Assembly: GCA_017654735.1 (NCBI GenBank) | Contig: JADPYG010000088.1 | Coordinates: 62,001-126,000, forward strand | Source of the DNA: Vishniacozyma victoriae | Taxonomy: Eukaryota; Basidiomycota; Tremellomycetes; Tremellales; Bulleribasidiaceae | DNA: 64,000 bases | Direction: 5' to 3' | Part shown: positions 11,148-23,891 of the stretch, piece by piece | How positions within the stretch are numbered: the stretch's first letter is position 1 | Layout: each line of letters opens with the position of its first letter | Made by a program: the position numbers and the translations under genes | Notes under the pieces: generated by a model | Told to the model about the DNA's origin: nothing | The model's database searches: none | What the model saw: the letters and a program-made list of their open reading frames with translations, nothing else

Positions 11148-13610
11148 CTAGCCCTGCTGCCTTCTTGGTCCTGCTGCTTTCTGATCTGCATGTGCGCCGT
11201 ACCATAATGCCCCCAGGAGGTCTTTGGCGGTGTTGGCGATGTTGGCTGCTCTGCCCATTATACTACTTCCATCATCGTCACTTTCATCCCCATGTGCACT
11301 ACGCGAGTGGTGATGACGGTGAAAGTGACTCGACTTGGAGGCATGTGCCGAACCATTGGGTGGTAGAGAATGGTTTGAATGAGCAGATTGAGCAGACTGA
11401 GTCCGGTGCAGAGCGTCGCTTGAAGATCCAGAAAGATTGGAAAGGGTAGGAGCAGCATTGGTTCCTACATGAGCGGTCGTTGCGCGGGGTCCATTGCGGC
11501 TAATAGTAGGCGAGACCATCCTGGGAGAATCGGCTTGAGGTAATTCGGGAGAGAGTGTTGAAGAGGAATTCGAGGTTGATGGTTTCAATGGCGCTGTGGG
11601 TGCTTGGAGTGGAACTTGGGTTGAAGAAACGGGTAGAGAATTGGAATGCAATGGTTGATGATGAGGTAAAGATGCAGGTGAAGTGTCTTTTAATGGACGA
11701 AATGCAATCTACTATTCGTCAGTCAGGAGTGACATGGGCAGAGTGGAGAGGAGAGGAGGATTGATGACTCACCTGGGGAGAAGAATGCGGTGTAGGAGTC
11801 TCGCTCCTGGCGGGAATGTACTCGTCCGCATCGTCCAATTCCATTGGCGAAGCAACCGCTTCGGGAACGACGCCCAAGCTAGGCTGGGCGGATTTCTGCT
11901 TCGTGGCACTGGGAAGCTCGTTGGGCGACCGGGGTGCACCTGGTGACATCGATGATTGCGAGTTGATGGACGATGATCCGCTAGGTGATCTGCCGTATAA
12001 TGAACTTCGGTCCCTTGATGTTGATCGTCCTCGCTCCTCACCGCCTGCAGCAGTTGGGATGATTGGCGACGTGGGAGATCCCGATGCGTTAGGGATATCG
12101 TATGCTCCTGCACTACGCATTCCTCCGATACCAGTAGCAGCTGAAGGGTTGTAGTTGAAGTAGGTGTTCAATGGAGGCGATGGTGGTGTATCGTCCTTGG
12201 GTGCGTGCGGAGGCGGACGGACCTTGAGGATGGATCGTCCAGGTACATTGGGCGAGGTTGAGATGGTGTTGGAGGACGAAGCTGAAGATGAAATGGAGGA
12301 GGGAGTAGCGTCGCCAGAAGTCTGGCCTGGTGGACGGAGAGTTGCAGCTTGAGGCGTCGTCTTTGGTGATTGGGCTTTTGGCGACTGAGCCTTGACAGGT
12401 GCGGGCGTGTTGCCAGAACGAACCACATGGGAAGGTCCGTCATCTTTCTGACCATCATAGTAATCGTAACCGACCGACGAGAAATCGTCCTCGTCATCAT
12501 CGTCACCGTTCCATGGTTGCTTGGTCTTTTGAGCCTGAGGCGAGGGGAAGTCAAATGTGGTCTGTTCGGCTTGAGGACTTCGGTACTCGGCTGTTGGAGC
12601 ATAGACCATCGCTGGTAGGTTCGAATGATAGATGCCGTTGGTCTTGAGCATGGTCGGGGCGATCTTGGCGATCGTCAAGTGTTCTCCATTACCAGAACCA
12701 GAAGAAGAGTTCCGGCTGAAAGAAGGGCGCGATGAACGGGATGAACGAGATGATGATGATCGCATTTCAAGCATATCGTCGTCGGACGAATCGGACATTT
12801 GCTGGTCCTGCGGTTCATCGACTGCAATAACCTGCTCGACAAACGTGTTGAAACTGATGTGCTTCTTGCCGGAGGAAGGGACCTCGTGGATAGGTGAGTG
12901 TTTGCCATCCGCGTCACCTGTGCCGATGGAAGGTGCTTCAGAATCGGGAGCGAAATGCCGTAGACCGCCAGTTCGGACTCGGACGATGTTTGTATCTGAT
13001 TTCGTCTGGACAAGGGCTGTTGGTCGACCGGAATTGTTGTCGTCGTCATCTTCCTCTTGCTTCGTGGCTTCAAGAATGGGAGACGAGGGCTGATGGATCG
13101 TGAGCATCTCTGAAAGAGTCCTATGCTTGAGGATAGGCTTCTTGTAGCCGGGGTCGAGACCGTATTTGTCGTCGGTGGAAGATACCTTCATTGGGCGGAC
13201 GGGTTCGACTTGAGCAGTGTGAAGAGGACCGTATAGCCATGTCACATCCGAGTCTTTGAGCCTGATGTAAGCGACTGACATGGGGAGGAGGACTCACCAG
13301 TTGAGGGTCTCTGGAGAGATGGTCTTGAGCTTGTTTCTCTGTTTTTGCCATGTTCTCCAACTAGCATTCTCCAGCCGAACACCATTGGCGATCTCATGCT
13401 TGTGTCTTGTCATGGATCGCCAACTTGCCCATACATCCTCTTCTGACCAGTCATGCGAGAGGTAGTCGACACAAATAGAAGGCAACCGATCTTGAATATC
13501 TTCTACGGAAGGAGCAGCTGACGAGTCAAGCGGCAGAGATGTCTGCCTGTTAGCCTCACAGGGGAGATAGCATGGTGGTGACATACGATGGAGGGGATTA
13601 TCTGCGCCAT
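11148..13610 (-). CDS. REG1: REG1-like regulatory subunit of protein phosphatase 1
   Basis: About 770 residues in four exons. The N-terminal quarter is the conserved fungal domain (DUF1752): VDYLSHDWSEEDVWASW, then NGVRLENASWRTW and KQRNKLKTISPETLNW joined by splicing to LKDSDVTWLYGPL. Further on are KPILKHRTLSEML and KKHISFNTFVEQV, the second being the PP1-docking type motif (RHISF in yeast Reg1). The rest is Ser/Asp/Pro rich and probably disordered. Reg1 brings the Glc7 phosphatase to Snf1 kinase and keeps glucose repression on. The first exon, ATG at 13608-13610, encodes only MAQIIPSI. The last intron lies near 11708-11770 and the stop is at 11148-11150. Confidence 0.85.
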
Positions 13611-14804
13611 ATTGAATGTATATCAGATAGAGAAAGAAAGAGGTAGTTGTTTGTAGATAGATGTAAAGGGGTATAAGGCGAGCTGGTTAAAGGATGCTTG
13701 TTGATCAAGACAATAATGTCTCTGGTGGAAAAGGAATGAGCTATTCGATTCGATTTGATTGATCCGGCACTGCCTACAGTCGACAGGTTGTACGGATGGA
13801 TGGTCGTGGCAGATAGTTTATGACTTGATGATTGATAATATAGAGACGGTGTAGAATTGGAGCTGCGAATACTGCGGGTATTTATCTACTGAGCCCGGTG
13901 ATACGCTTTGCTCCTCCTCTTTGCCGGATGATGTATATTGGTGTTGAGGGGTTAAGAGTGGTAGTTGACTACTGTAGTATATGGATCATGGAGTTGTTGG
14001 GTAGATGAGTATGGAAAAGCGTCGATATGATATGTGTAGTCTCTGTGATGCTACAGGGTGTCTCTTACTTACTATTGCACCACATTCCCTTCTCTCTCTT
14101 GCCCTGCTCTCCTCGCCGCTCATTAAGGGTAATTCATGTCGAGGAATTACTACTTTCGGTAATTCATCACACTCTATACACCCCCTCTCTGCCCCCTATT
14201 CGGCCTCACTTTACCGGTGTCTGATTCACTGATTCAGCACCTCTATACCCCACATGCTGACCCGAGAGCGGACACTTGCACACAGCCTCTCCAAGAATCA
14301 TCATGCATCCATCAAAGAACTGATCCTACAACCAGAATGATCCTAAAACCTGCCACAAATGTCCAGTCTCAGGAAACGCTTATCGATCGTCATGAAAACA
14401 CGTTATCGTATCTCGTAGACCCTCGCTACACCTTCTCAACAAGGTCCCGTGAGAAAGGTTTTCAGGAAGTCTAGATCAGCCATACCTCCAAACGAGGTTA
14501 TCTGGGCAAAGAGGGCAGACGCCGTTTTATTTTCGTGAGTCATATCCGAATTGACCCGATCAAATACGGAAGTCCGGTTCCGGAGACTCCACGACTCCAT
14601 CCTATTGCCGCCGGTAGTGTGGCTATGGGTTTATGTTACGATGTCTTTATAGTGATACATGTAGGAATTGTCTAAGAGAGCAGATATACAATGGTTATTG
14701 CGATGGGATATGATACAAGCAGTCTGTCTGTCGCTCACATCAATCATTTCGTATGTTTCGTATTCTTTGGCTATTTCATATCGTAATTATCCACGTCGTG
14801 AAAC
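13611..14804. promoter_or_regulatory. REG1 upstream region and 3' flank of the C2H2 regulator
   Basis: About 1.2 kb. The stretch next to REG1 is a long leader with GATTGAT-type repeats. The rest carries several short open frames without any family feature; I do not support a gene here. Confidence 0.45.
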
Positions 14805-16114
14805 TCACTTGCCTTCACCAACTACTATATCCATTACCTCCTCTCCATCTTCCTCCCCATCCACATCGAATTCGTGTTGGGGAGTCTCGACCATACCTGC
14901 AGATCCACTCGAGCTGCTACCCCTACTCATCCCCGCCGCCTCATGACCTCGAGCCGACTTGGCACCGCTCACAACCTGATAATTCTCTAGGTTCATACCA
15001 GGCCCAGAAGCCGAAGGAGGCATAGCATGGAAGAACTCGGAGATATCGATACTAGCGCTCGGTAGAGGCTGAGGTAAGGAGATCTGGCTTTGATACTGGA
15101 ACGGCTGGTGTTGATGTTGGTCCTGGTGGTGAGGGTGCTAGGGGACAGGGTAAGAGTAAGTCTGGTAAGGAGTGTTGACAGGTGGGTAGCTCGGCTTTCG
15201 AGTATGAGTCTCGGAATATGAGGATGAGGGTCGGTATTCGATCCCGGCATGGGTGGGGGTTTGGTAGTTTGGGATCGAAGCGCTTTGGCCGTGAGTCATG
15301 TATGACGGTCGGGGCGTTTGCTCGGATGAGGAATGAGCAGTGTATTGACTATCTTCGTCTTTTCCTCGGACATTGTGAGTCTAGAATCAGCGTCAATCTA
15401 CGCATCTTCCGTGTCCACTTACCTTCTCATGTCGTCGGAGGTTACTGCTGACGGAGAATCGTCGGCCACAATCTTGGACCTGACAAACGAAGGCTGATTG
15501 TCAGTGGTGATTCAGGAGAAACGGTACAACTCACGCTTGGCACCGGTATGCACCGCCATATGGGTAGCGAGTGAGCTCGGTCGGTTGAATCGCTTATCGC
15601 AGACGGGACTAACATCAGCGCAGCTCTTCGACCTTGTCAAATAGGCTCACCAGACATGTCGCCTTCGCATCATCTCTGGGTTCATGACCTTTTCATCATT
15701 GATCCCAAAGTTCATCTCGGTGTTTTGATCGGTCCCGCCAATCCAGAAATTCTGCTGGGCGTAAGGGTAAGCGCCAATTTGAGTAAGACCCATATCGTCG
15801 GTCAAAGAAAGTTGACCGGCAAGAGGTGTACCCAGATGCTCGGGTGGGAGGAGACTTGCGATTCTAGGCCCAGGTCCAGGCCATTCGGACATGTTCTTTT
15901 GCATTGGCATGGACGGGACCTGAGCTTGGGGTGGGTGAGCGTCCATGGGGGTCATTCGGGTATTGGACATGGAGTGGGGCATGTATCGAGGTACATTGAG
16001 TGGTTGGAGGAGAGGAACCGGATGAGATGCGGTCGCCATGTCGAGGACTGGAAGCGAGTTGGATCGATTCAAGGGTGGGGGGTTGATCGACAACTGGCTG
16101 GCGTTAACAAACAT
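14805..16114 (-). CDS. C2H2 zinc-finger transcription factor with an in-frame TAG
   Basis: The N-terminal ~150 residues are Pro/Met/Gln rich. Two C2H2 fingers follow, each split by introns: HVCPVCDKRFNRPSSLATHMAVH and FVCQVQDCGRRFSVSSNLRRHEK (given here in part). The frame then runs through a Ser/Pro/Tyr-rich tail and meets TAG at 15138-15140. The same frame continues open for another ~110 codons: a His/Gln-rich stretch, ISEFFHAMPPSASGPG, and an acidic end at TGA 14805. Either the gene ends at 15138, or the TAG is removed by a 42-nt intron (15138-15179, weak GTCAAC donor), or it is a CAG-to-TAG change. A GTGAGT right at the final stop could also be a donor, so the 3' end is uncertain. ATG at 16112-16114. 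Confidence 0.78.
15138..15179 (-). other. possible 42-nt intron or in-frame stop region in the C2H2 regulator
   Basis: On the minus strand this stretch begins GTCAAC and ends CCCTAG. Its length is a multiple of three and it carries the only in-frame stop, so removing it restores one long frame. The donor is poorer than others nearby (GTAAGT/GTGAGT). Confidence 0.4.
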
Positions 16115-17835
16115 TTGATTGATTGCTAGAAGCTAGGTGATGTTCCTGGACACAGTCGAGGGGGACAATGAATCAAGAAGAGCTTTGACAAAGAGGGGAA
16201 GATATAGTAGTATACCACTTTTGGGAAAATGCGATAGAAGCGTTTCAAAAAGTGTTTATGTTTCTTGGACTTGGTTTCGTGATGGGGATAAAGGATCAAC
16301 TTACCTCTCGGGGAATTGATTATAGCTTATTCAAAAGCTATTACAGGTTTGAAAGGCGAACAAGGGAATGAATCGTAAGGAGGTGACTAGGGGAATAAAT
16401 CAGAGATTGACGATCCTTTGAGAATGATGGAGGGTGAGTGTGAAAGGAGTAAAGGTAGACAGGGATGAAGGGGTGATTGATCAAAGGAGACTGCGACAGT
16501 GTCAGCTTTTGTCTGAAGGGTCAAGAGGAGAGATTGGAGGGTGGAAACATGGCGCTTACGAATGGATGATCATCGTAGTCTGGAACATCCAATTATAAAT
16601 CATTCGTATAATAATTTACTCGAGATGGGCATTGATGAAGAAAGGAGATAGGAAACCACGTACATTTGATGATCCCCGGTCCACTCTACTTGTAGGGCTC
16701 ACTCTTCCTTTATCCTGCTTAATGTCCACTCGATCGGGATCGCGGCCGTTGTGATCTTGAAGTTGCTAGGGGTAATGATATGTCGCGCCCTTGTAGATAT
16801 ACCCTTTGTTCGGGACGCGTCGAACCGCGTCGGCTGCGCTGGGTGGAGGAAGTCGGTGACGGGGGGCTGTTTGAGTGTAGGTTTTTCGTTTATGTAGGGA
16901 ACACAGCTTAGGGCGGTTGCTGGTGGGAATAGGAAATAAGATTCGATGTCGCCAATGGATCAAAGTGTGGGAAAGAAAAGGATAGATCCTCGAGGTTCGG
17001 CTAATATGTGAATCTGTATTGATGCGTTTGCCGCACCCAAGGCGAAAGTCGTGTATGACAATGTATCGCGGCAGAGCGTTACATCAGAGTTTGCTCAAAT
17101 AGCGTGTCGGTACCTCGCGCTAGCGATAGATGTTTCTCGCTCCAAGGTCCAAAGGAACAGATCTTTCTTGATCGTGATCGCCCAAAGGATGTCTCAGAAC
17201 AAAGTGTGTGTCGGATATGGCGGTCGGTGTTCTGTTATTCGTTGGCCTGCAGGTAATAGGGGGTATTGTGAGCGTTAATGCAGAGTGAAGGAGTGAGTGA
17301 CAGTTAGTCAATACAATGCGCCGCTGAGGGACCGTTACCACCAGTACCCCGTAATGTAGTCGTTGTCCGGACGACCGGGACATGAGGTCCGCACGACATT
17401 GTGATCGGAATAGACGAGGGGTGGGATAGTGCCTGATTCAAGCACATCTTTTTGGTGTACGCACACAGTTTTGTGTACACCAAAAATGAATTCGGGTCCT
17501 TTTGTCGCGTCCTGTGAGTGGATTCTGACGTCAATAGCAAGCAGATCGGCGTTACCAATGTTTCCGCTGATCTTTGTCACGCCCGTCATGCCTACCTGAT
17601 CCGATGGGGGACGGGAGCCAGTATAAGTCCAGCTCTGATGAGTGATAGAACAGAACTATAGCTTTAGGGCCATTGTCTCTTGAATGTGGCGTCGTCACTT
17701 TGTAATAAGCGCAAGTAAGCCGGTCCTCCGGTTACCGGATATACATTAACAGGAATTGATTCCGCTCGATTCGTTCCTGTACATCATCACCCACTCTACA
17801 CCACCCAAAACACATCTATATATGTACCGACGATC
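16115..17835. promoter_or_regulatory. divergent promoter of two transcription factor genes
   Basis: About 1.7 kb between the C2H2 regulator and the Zn2Cys6 regulator. It holds the 12-bp inverted repeat at 17449-17486 and a CRE-type TGACGTCA at 17526-17533. The left part, AG-rich on the + strand, looks like a long 5' leader of the C2H2 gene, perhaps with introns. Confidence 0.5.
17449..17486. repeat. perfect 12-bp inverted repeat with 14-nt loop
   Basis: TTTTTGGTGTAC at 17449-17460 is mirrored by GTACACCAAAAA at 17475-17486. It lies in the divergent promoter between the C2H2 regulator (starts 16114, minus) and the Zn2Cys6 regulator (starts 17836, plus). It could be an operator for a dimeric regulator or a transcribed hairpin. 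Confidence 0.85.
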
Positions 17836-20424
17836 ATGGAGACCTACAACCGACAAGGGTCATCCTCATCCTCTCCCTCGAGTCTGACAGCTATTGTTGA
17901 TCAGAAACCAGTCAAATCGACTCGAACATGTGACAATTGTCGGAAAAGAAAGGTATGTTCCATAGTCTCGGGGCGTTTACGGGGCTTTGACCCCTTCTCT
18001 CCCATCATCATGATTTTTCGAAAGCCAAGGAATGATCCGGATCGCTGATACTACCGGTATAGATTAAATGCATTGAAGACCTAGGTGGTGCTCCTTGTGA
18101 TGGATGTCGTAAATTGGGTCTAGACTGCAAGCACGACTACGTCAAGAAGAAGCCCGGTCGGAAGAATTCGTGAGTTCTCCGTGGAGTGGATTGTGGAGTC
18201 ACCATATTGATCGTCAGATTCGCTGTACATGCTATGAAAGCTAGGAGTAGTCAAGGATCCGATTCAATGGGCGAATACTCGAATCCTTATGGCAATGGGC
18301 ACGCGGGTAATGGACATGGACAGGGGCAGCATGGACATGGACAAGGAGATCACTCGAGGGGTCCACATCGTAATGCCCCATCATACAATCAAACCTACTC
18401 GCCATATGCTTTCCCGTCGATCGATCCCTCATTACGTCCACCGTCATCAAACTCGTCAATGCATCCACCGTCAAGCCACCCTCATACACAACGCCATCAG
18501 CCTCAGCATATATCACCATCTCTCATGTTTACGAATGTAGCCGATACGACCAATAGCGGTCCCGACTCTGCCTACCCCACCCCATCCGGCTCCAACCTCC
18601 CATCAGCTGCGACTCCAGGTCGACCCACTTCCTCATTTGCATTCTCCCCATCCACATTCAAGACACAAGGGGAATTCTCTTGGCTCGACAGTATACTAGA
18701 AGGCAACGGCAACAATCTGAATGGAGGAGGCGATTTCCTTGGTGATTCAAGCTCGCTCTTTACGACCCAATACCCTTCGGAACAGGCACATCTGCTATCG
18801 TTGGAAAGTCCGGAACATCTGCTGGCATCAGGATCAGGCTTTGGATCAGGTGGGATAGGTCCACCAGGGAGCATGTTGCCGCCTATGAGACGCGAACCGC
18901 AATTGGAGGATGTCACCAGCTGGGCCAACATATCGCACTACATTTCGCTGTTCTTACAATACCTCTACCCTTTACTGCCCCTTGTCCATCGTCCGACCTT
19001 CGCCGAGCACCTCGCCACAAGAAGAGATCTACGCGATACCGACTTCAGAGCATTGCTGCTCAGCATCGGTAGGTATATCTTCGTCATTCCAGTGTGTGCT
19101 GACATACAGTGACTTATGTCATCTCTCAATTACCAACTAGCCGATTGGTGAACGAGCAATTCGATATCGAAGGACTAAAACACCTACAACGCCGCTGTCA
19201 CCGTACATGCAAAGTGCTCCAGCGGACCTACTATGGCCCCACAAATCTCACCCAGGTCACTACAATCGTCTTGTAAGCTTTCCATCTCCTTATCTAACTC
19301 CGCTTACCTGCAGTGATACATTCTACCTACTATCTATCGGTCTTGGTCATACTGCTGCCTCTCGTCTGGGTCAGGCATGCCAGCTTGCTTTTTCGATGGG
19401 AATGCACGATGATGCCAAGACCGATTCCCTCGGCTTAGATGCTATCGAAGTGCAATTACGCCGACGAGTCTTCTGGCAATTATACGTCAGTGACAAGTAA
19501 GCTTCCACATTCTCTGTGGCGCTCAAGCTGACAAGCAGGACTCGCGCCATTCCAGGCCCACCCATGCTAATCAACGATTTCCAAGGCGTCTGCTCACTGC
19601 CCGAACCAGTCGATGACGACTTTATAACGTCCCAGGGAATGTTCCCACAGCCCGCATCACGCGTCTCAGTTTTAGCAGGTTTCGTCGCCATCGCCCGTGA
19701 ATTCCAAATCATATCAGAATGTTTCTTTCATCATCGATACATAATCAATACTGGCTCAAAAATGATTTCGACATCATGGACGGTCGAGGCTGAAGATAAA
19801 TTACATCGATTGCTACGCGATCTACCAGCTGCAATTCAGGATCCCATGACGAATAGTACCGAAGCTGCCAAACAGTCGTTTGCGATGCAGAGGGCCAATA
19901 TCCTGATCACAGCTGCTATTGCTAAATTTGCTTTGGTAAGCTTTTCTCCTCTCGGCTGCTGGAGATAAGCTGATGAGTAAGTATGATCTCCGCTCGTCGC
20001 TGGACGTGGAAGAGGACACATTGGCCCGAGAACGCGAAGCGATAGCGAGGGAGATCCACGGGCTTCTAATGAAGTGAGTCATCATATCCCTCAACACGTA
20101 CACCTCTAACCCGATAGTATCCCAGTAGAGGACCTAGCATCCAACGGCGAATCCGTTCGAGGAAAAGTCTTCCATATAGCATGTGCACTCTGTGTCCAAG
20201 CTCCAAACGCAGGCGATACAGACCTAGTCAGGGATTGGTGTAATATGGTAAGTCTCTCTTGATGCCATAAGTGCAGAAATTGAGATCAGTTCTCGACAAT
20301 ATCTTTCCTCCAGATGCCACCCCCACCACCTGAGGCGGCTGTTGATAGTCGCGCAGGGACACCTCCTGGGGAGGTAGGAACGGCTGGATCATTAATGTCG
20401 GCTCCTACTAATCGGTCGACTTGA
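17836..20424 (+). CDS. Zn2Cys6 transcription factor with fungal-specific regulatory domain
   Basis: The DNA-binding domain is complete after removal of the 110-nt first intron: CDNCRKRKIKC, then CDGCRKLGLDC and a basic KKKPGRKN linker. A Gly/His/Ser/Pro-rich segment follows. The middle homology domain begins about VTSWANISHYISLFLQYLYP and includes PLVHRPTFAEHL, GRACQLAF-like GQACQLAFSMGMH, and RRRVFWQLYVSDK. About 710 residues. The stop is TGA at 20422-20424 after an intron near 20249-20289. The acceptor of the intron starting at 18171 is ambiguous (18219 or 18244). It sits directly upstream of a sugar porter in the same direction, 1.3 kb away, and may regulate it; this is inference from position. 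Confidence 0.9.
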
Positions 20425-21327
20425 TGTCTGGGTCGTCTTGGAGATTTAGATCTGGTGTTGTATGGGAGAAGATACCCCAATTCATGCATAACTGTATCTC
20501 ATTCTTATCGAGGACGACCTCTTCCTGAGTCGCGTCATGCGATGTGATGCCTTGGAGGCAGTAGGGCTTGGGAAAGGAACCAGAGGAGCCTGCTGGAAGT
20601 GTCCCTATCACGTGTGGTCGATGTCGGGTGTGACTGGTGCCACCCACTAAGCATGAGCTGCCCCATATACCGGGTTTCAAGGCTTTGGCTTCGATCTCTA
20701 CCTTATGAAAAAGATTGATGCATTTGTCTTGGCCCTAAGCTTTGGAGTTCGGTAATCTGCTGAGAGGCATCTCTACTTGTCTTGCCCGCACTGGTCGCGA
20801 ATCATATTTTCTTCAACTTCTCACATCAGCCCCGCCATGAGCACGCACGGTCATTCACATGACTCAGGTTCACAAAGTATCAAGACTGCTACAAGCAAAG
20901 ACAGGTTTTGTTTACTCGCCACTCGATTGAGCGCCAAACTCACCTGTGCTCGAGCTCTATTCCAAATGGGCGCATCTGGATCCCGATCGATTCAGAAGCT
21001 TCGTGATTACATATCTCCCGAGGCAACTTCTCGCCGGCTTGTAAGCCCTACAACCACATCCCGCACTTAGCTCCGACTCGGCTTCGACCCCTTGAAAGCC
21101 ATCCGGCTTTATGACTTGGTCCCGGTATTGACGGCCGATACATACGTACTCGGGGCATAGGGGAGTTATCGGTGTCTCCAGCTGAGCCTCTCAAATGACT
21201 TTGTACCTCCATTGGAATTCCTTCTACGCGTGTCACTCCCTTGAACCTTGAAAAGGTACAGATTCGATCTGATCCTTGATCGGTAGAATCACGGTTTATA
21301 TGTCGGGTAAACCCCCGCACAACACAT

Positions 21328-21514
21328 CCGGAGCTTGGTGGCGCTCATCGGGCAAAGAGCCAAGAGGTTGGAGGGTGACTATTTCGGGCCATCCCTCCCT
21401 TGGTCTTGTTCCTGTTAATCAATTAAGGTTGCGCCTCTACAATGACCAGAAAACGCAGCGGCGTATTTAGAACAAGGGCTAGGGGGTCAAAGGCGGGTGA
21501 AAAGGACCGGAGCT
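21328..21514. promoter_or_regulatory. two CCGGAGCT sites in the sugar-porter promoter
   Basis: CCGGAGCT occurs at 21328-21335 and 21507-21514, upstream of the porter at 21714. CGG cores are what Zn2Cys6 regulators bind, and two such regulators flank this gene. Binding is only a guess. Confidence 0.3.
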
Positions 21515-21623
21515 GTTTGGACACACATGTATCACGGGAGAATTCACGGCTTATTCTTCAAATCTGGACTGACTCGACGCTAATGAAATTGACAATCCTT
21601 CCGATCCCATCTGCTGACTAGAT

Positions 21624-21634
21624 TTATATATATA
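21624..21634 (+). promoter_or_regulatory. TATA box of sugar porter at 21714
   Basis: A TTATATATATA run sits about 80 bp before the ATG, at a normal distance for a TATA element of an inducible fungal gene. Confidence 0.6.
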
Positions 21635-21713
21635 GAGCCCTGGGTCCCCGTTGGAGGCGCTCATACCCCAATACCTTCACTTTCACTCTTGCTTACTAGA
21701 AAGATACATCGAC

Positions 21714-23626
21714 ATGGGTATCTCTGCTGCCGCAAACGCGGGTAATGTCAACCACGATCACCTTCAAGTCGTCCTCGGTGGACGTGACACTCGATGGTAC
21801 CGAGGTTACCTCCTCAAGCTCAACTTGATCATCGCCGTCCTCACCCTCGCTTCCGCCGGTAATGGTTTCGACGGAAGTATGATGAATGGTCTTCAGTGAG
21901 TACTATTCGAGCCGCAAACGCAAGCGCTGACAAGTTAGGGCCCTTGACACCTGGAAAGACTACTTCGGCGACCCACAGGGTGGAACTCTCGGTCTCTTCA
22001 ACGCCATCCAGACCATCGGTGGTCTCTGTGGTCTACCATTCGCCCCCTACTTCGCCGACAGAATCGGTCGACGATACTCCATCATGATCGGGTGTGTCAG
22101 TGAGTCATCTGGTCTGGAACGTCTTTATCTGTTGCTGATGGCTAGTCACAATTATTGGTGTTGCAATCCAGACTGCGTCCCAGAACTTCGGAATGTTCAT
22201 CGGCTCTCGATTCCTTATTGGATTTGGTGTCGCTATCGCCTCTCTCGCTTGTCCAATTTTGATCACCGAGCTCGCTTTCCCCACTCACCGAGCTGGTGTC
22301 ACTTCGCTTTACAACTCTTCTTGGTATCTCGGCTCCATCATTGCCGGTTGGTCCACCTACGGAACCTTCCGAATTCTCAGCACCTGGGCATGGCGAATTC
22401 CCTCAGTCCTTCAAGCTTTGGCACCGGCCATCCAACTCATTTTCATTTGGTTCATCCCTGAATCACCTCGTTGGTTGGTCGACCGCGGCCGAGACGAGGA
22501 AGCCATCCATGTGATCCGAAAGCACCATTGTGGAGGAAACGGTGACGATCCTTTGATCGAGTTTGAGTATCAGGAGATCAAGGAGGCTCTTCGACTCGAG
22601 AAGGAGGCGAAGACTTCATCCACCTACCTATCTTTGTTCAAGACTAAGGGTAACCTTAAGCGAATGAGGGTCATCATTGCCCTCGCTTTCTTCTCTCAAT
22701 GGTCCGGTAACGGTCTCGTCTCCTACTACCTCACCAAAGTCCTCAACGGTATCGGAATCACTGGCCAGGGAGAGCAGCTGCTCATCAACGGTATCCTCCA
22801 GATCTACAACTACGCCACTGCCATTGTCGTAGGTCTTATTGTGCAGTATATTTGGTCGAGCTAACATCTTAGGGAGCCCTCGTCGTTGACAAGGCCGGAA
22901 GGCGAACTCTATTCCTTGTCTCGACTGCCGGCATGTGTGTATGCTTCTCTATCTGGACGGCCGCAAACGCCACCTACTGGAAGTCGGCCACATTCGATGC
23001 CGCAGGAGACCCACAAGGCGGTAACTCTGCCGCTGGTCGAGTTGTTTTGGCCATGATCTTCTTCTACTACGGGTAAGTCAATCTTAATCGCTTTTTGTCT
23101 TTCCCGCTGACTAAATAGGTTCTACAACATTGCCCTTTCACCTCATCTCATTTCCTACACTGTCGAGATGTAAGTGAACCATTCTTCCTCTCCGGCTGTC
23201 GCTGACAATTTCAGCCTGCCATACCGAATCCGTGCCAAGGGTCTCTTCGTTCTCCAGATCTGTGTCAACATGTCCTTGATCTTCGTAAGTCCACTTGATA
23301 TCATGATAGAATCCTCTGATCGATAGAACCAATACGTCAACCCCATCGCGATGGACGCACTCAACTGGAAGTACTACATCGTCTACTGTGTCTGGCTCGC
23401 ATTCGAGTTCGGATACCTCTACTTCACGGTCATCGAGACTCTCGGAAAGAATGGTCCCCTACCCCTCGAAGAGATCTCTGCCTTGTTCGATGGAGCGGAG
23501 GGATCCAACAAGATTGCTCGACACGGTGCCGGAGGCGCTCAGGCTGTCGACGATGAAAACAACGATGAGGAGAATGCCGAGAAGAAGGAAGTTGATGTCC
23601 AGCAGGAGCGAGCGGCATTTGTATAG
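21714..23626 (+). CDS. MFS sugar porter, lactose/cellobiose-permease-like
   Basis: A 12-helix major facilitator sugar transporter of the plasma membrane. Family signatures are clear: ADRIGRRY after helix 2, FIGSRFLIGFGVAIAS, FIPESPRWLVDRGR before the central loop, VDKAGRRTLF in the second half, and LPYRIRAKGL. The N-terminal motif NGFDGSMMNGLQALDTW and the WRIPSVLQ segment are those of the fungal lactose/beta-glucoside permease branch rather than classical hexose carriers. Introns near 21896-21936, 22098-22145, 22831-22874, 23072-23118, 23170-23213 and 23284-23326 splice cleanly. The acidic tail ends at TAG 23624-23626. It is convergent with the regulator at 23892-26644. Substrate cannot be fixed from sequence. 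Confidence 0.92.
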
Positions 23627-23891
23627 GTTACGATGTCAATAGGTTTTAGGTTTGGCTATTTTGATAGCTATAATAATATCGTTCAAGCCATGTATACATT
23701 GCTAGGATACGGTGTTTTGCCGCGACCACCATGTCTCATACCGAGATGCCAATGATCCCCAAAGTCTGTCTATTCCTAAGTAAACTAAAGACCGCGAGAT
23801 GAGAAGAACGCATCTTGCATACATTACTCAGTGAATTGGTGTCATGCTATTTGAGGTTCTCAGTCGCGACCATCGCAGTATTACGGCCGAC

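Larger units (their letters stand above)
20425..21713. promoter_or_regulatory. upstream region of the lactose-permease-like porter
   Basis: About 1.3 kb without a gene I can support. It contains the TATA run at 21624 and two CCGGAGCT sites, listed separately. Confidence 0.5.
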
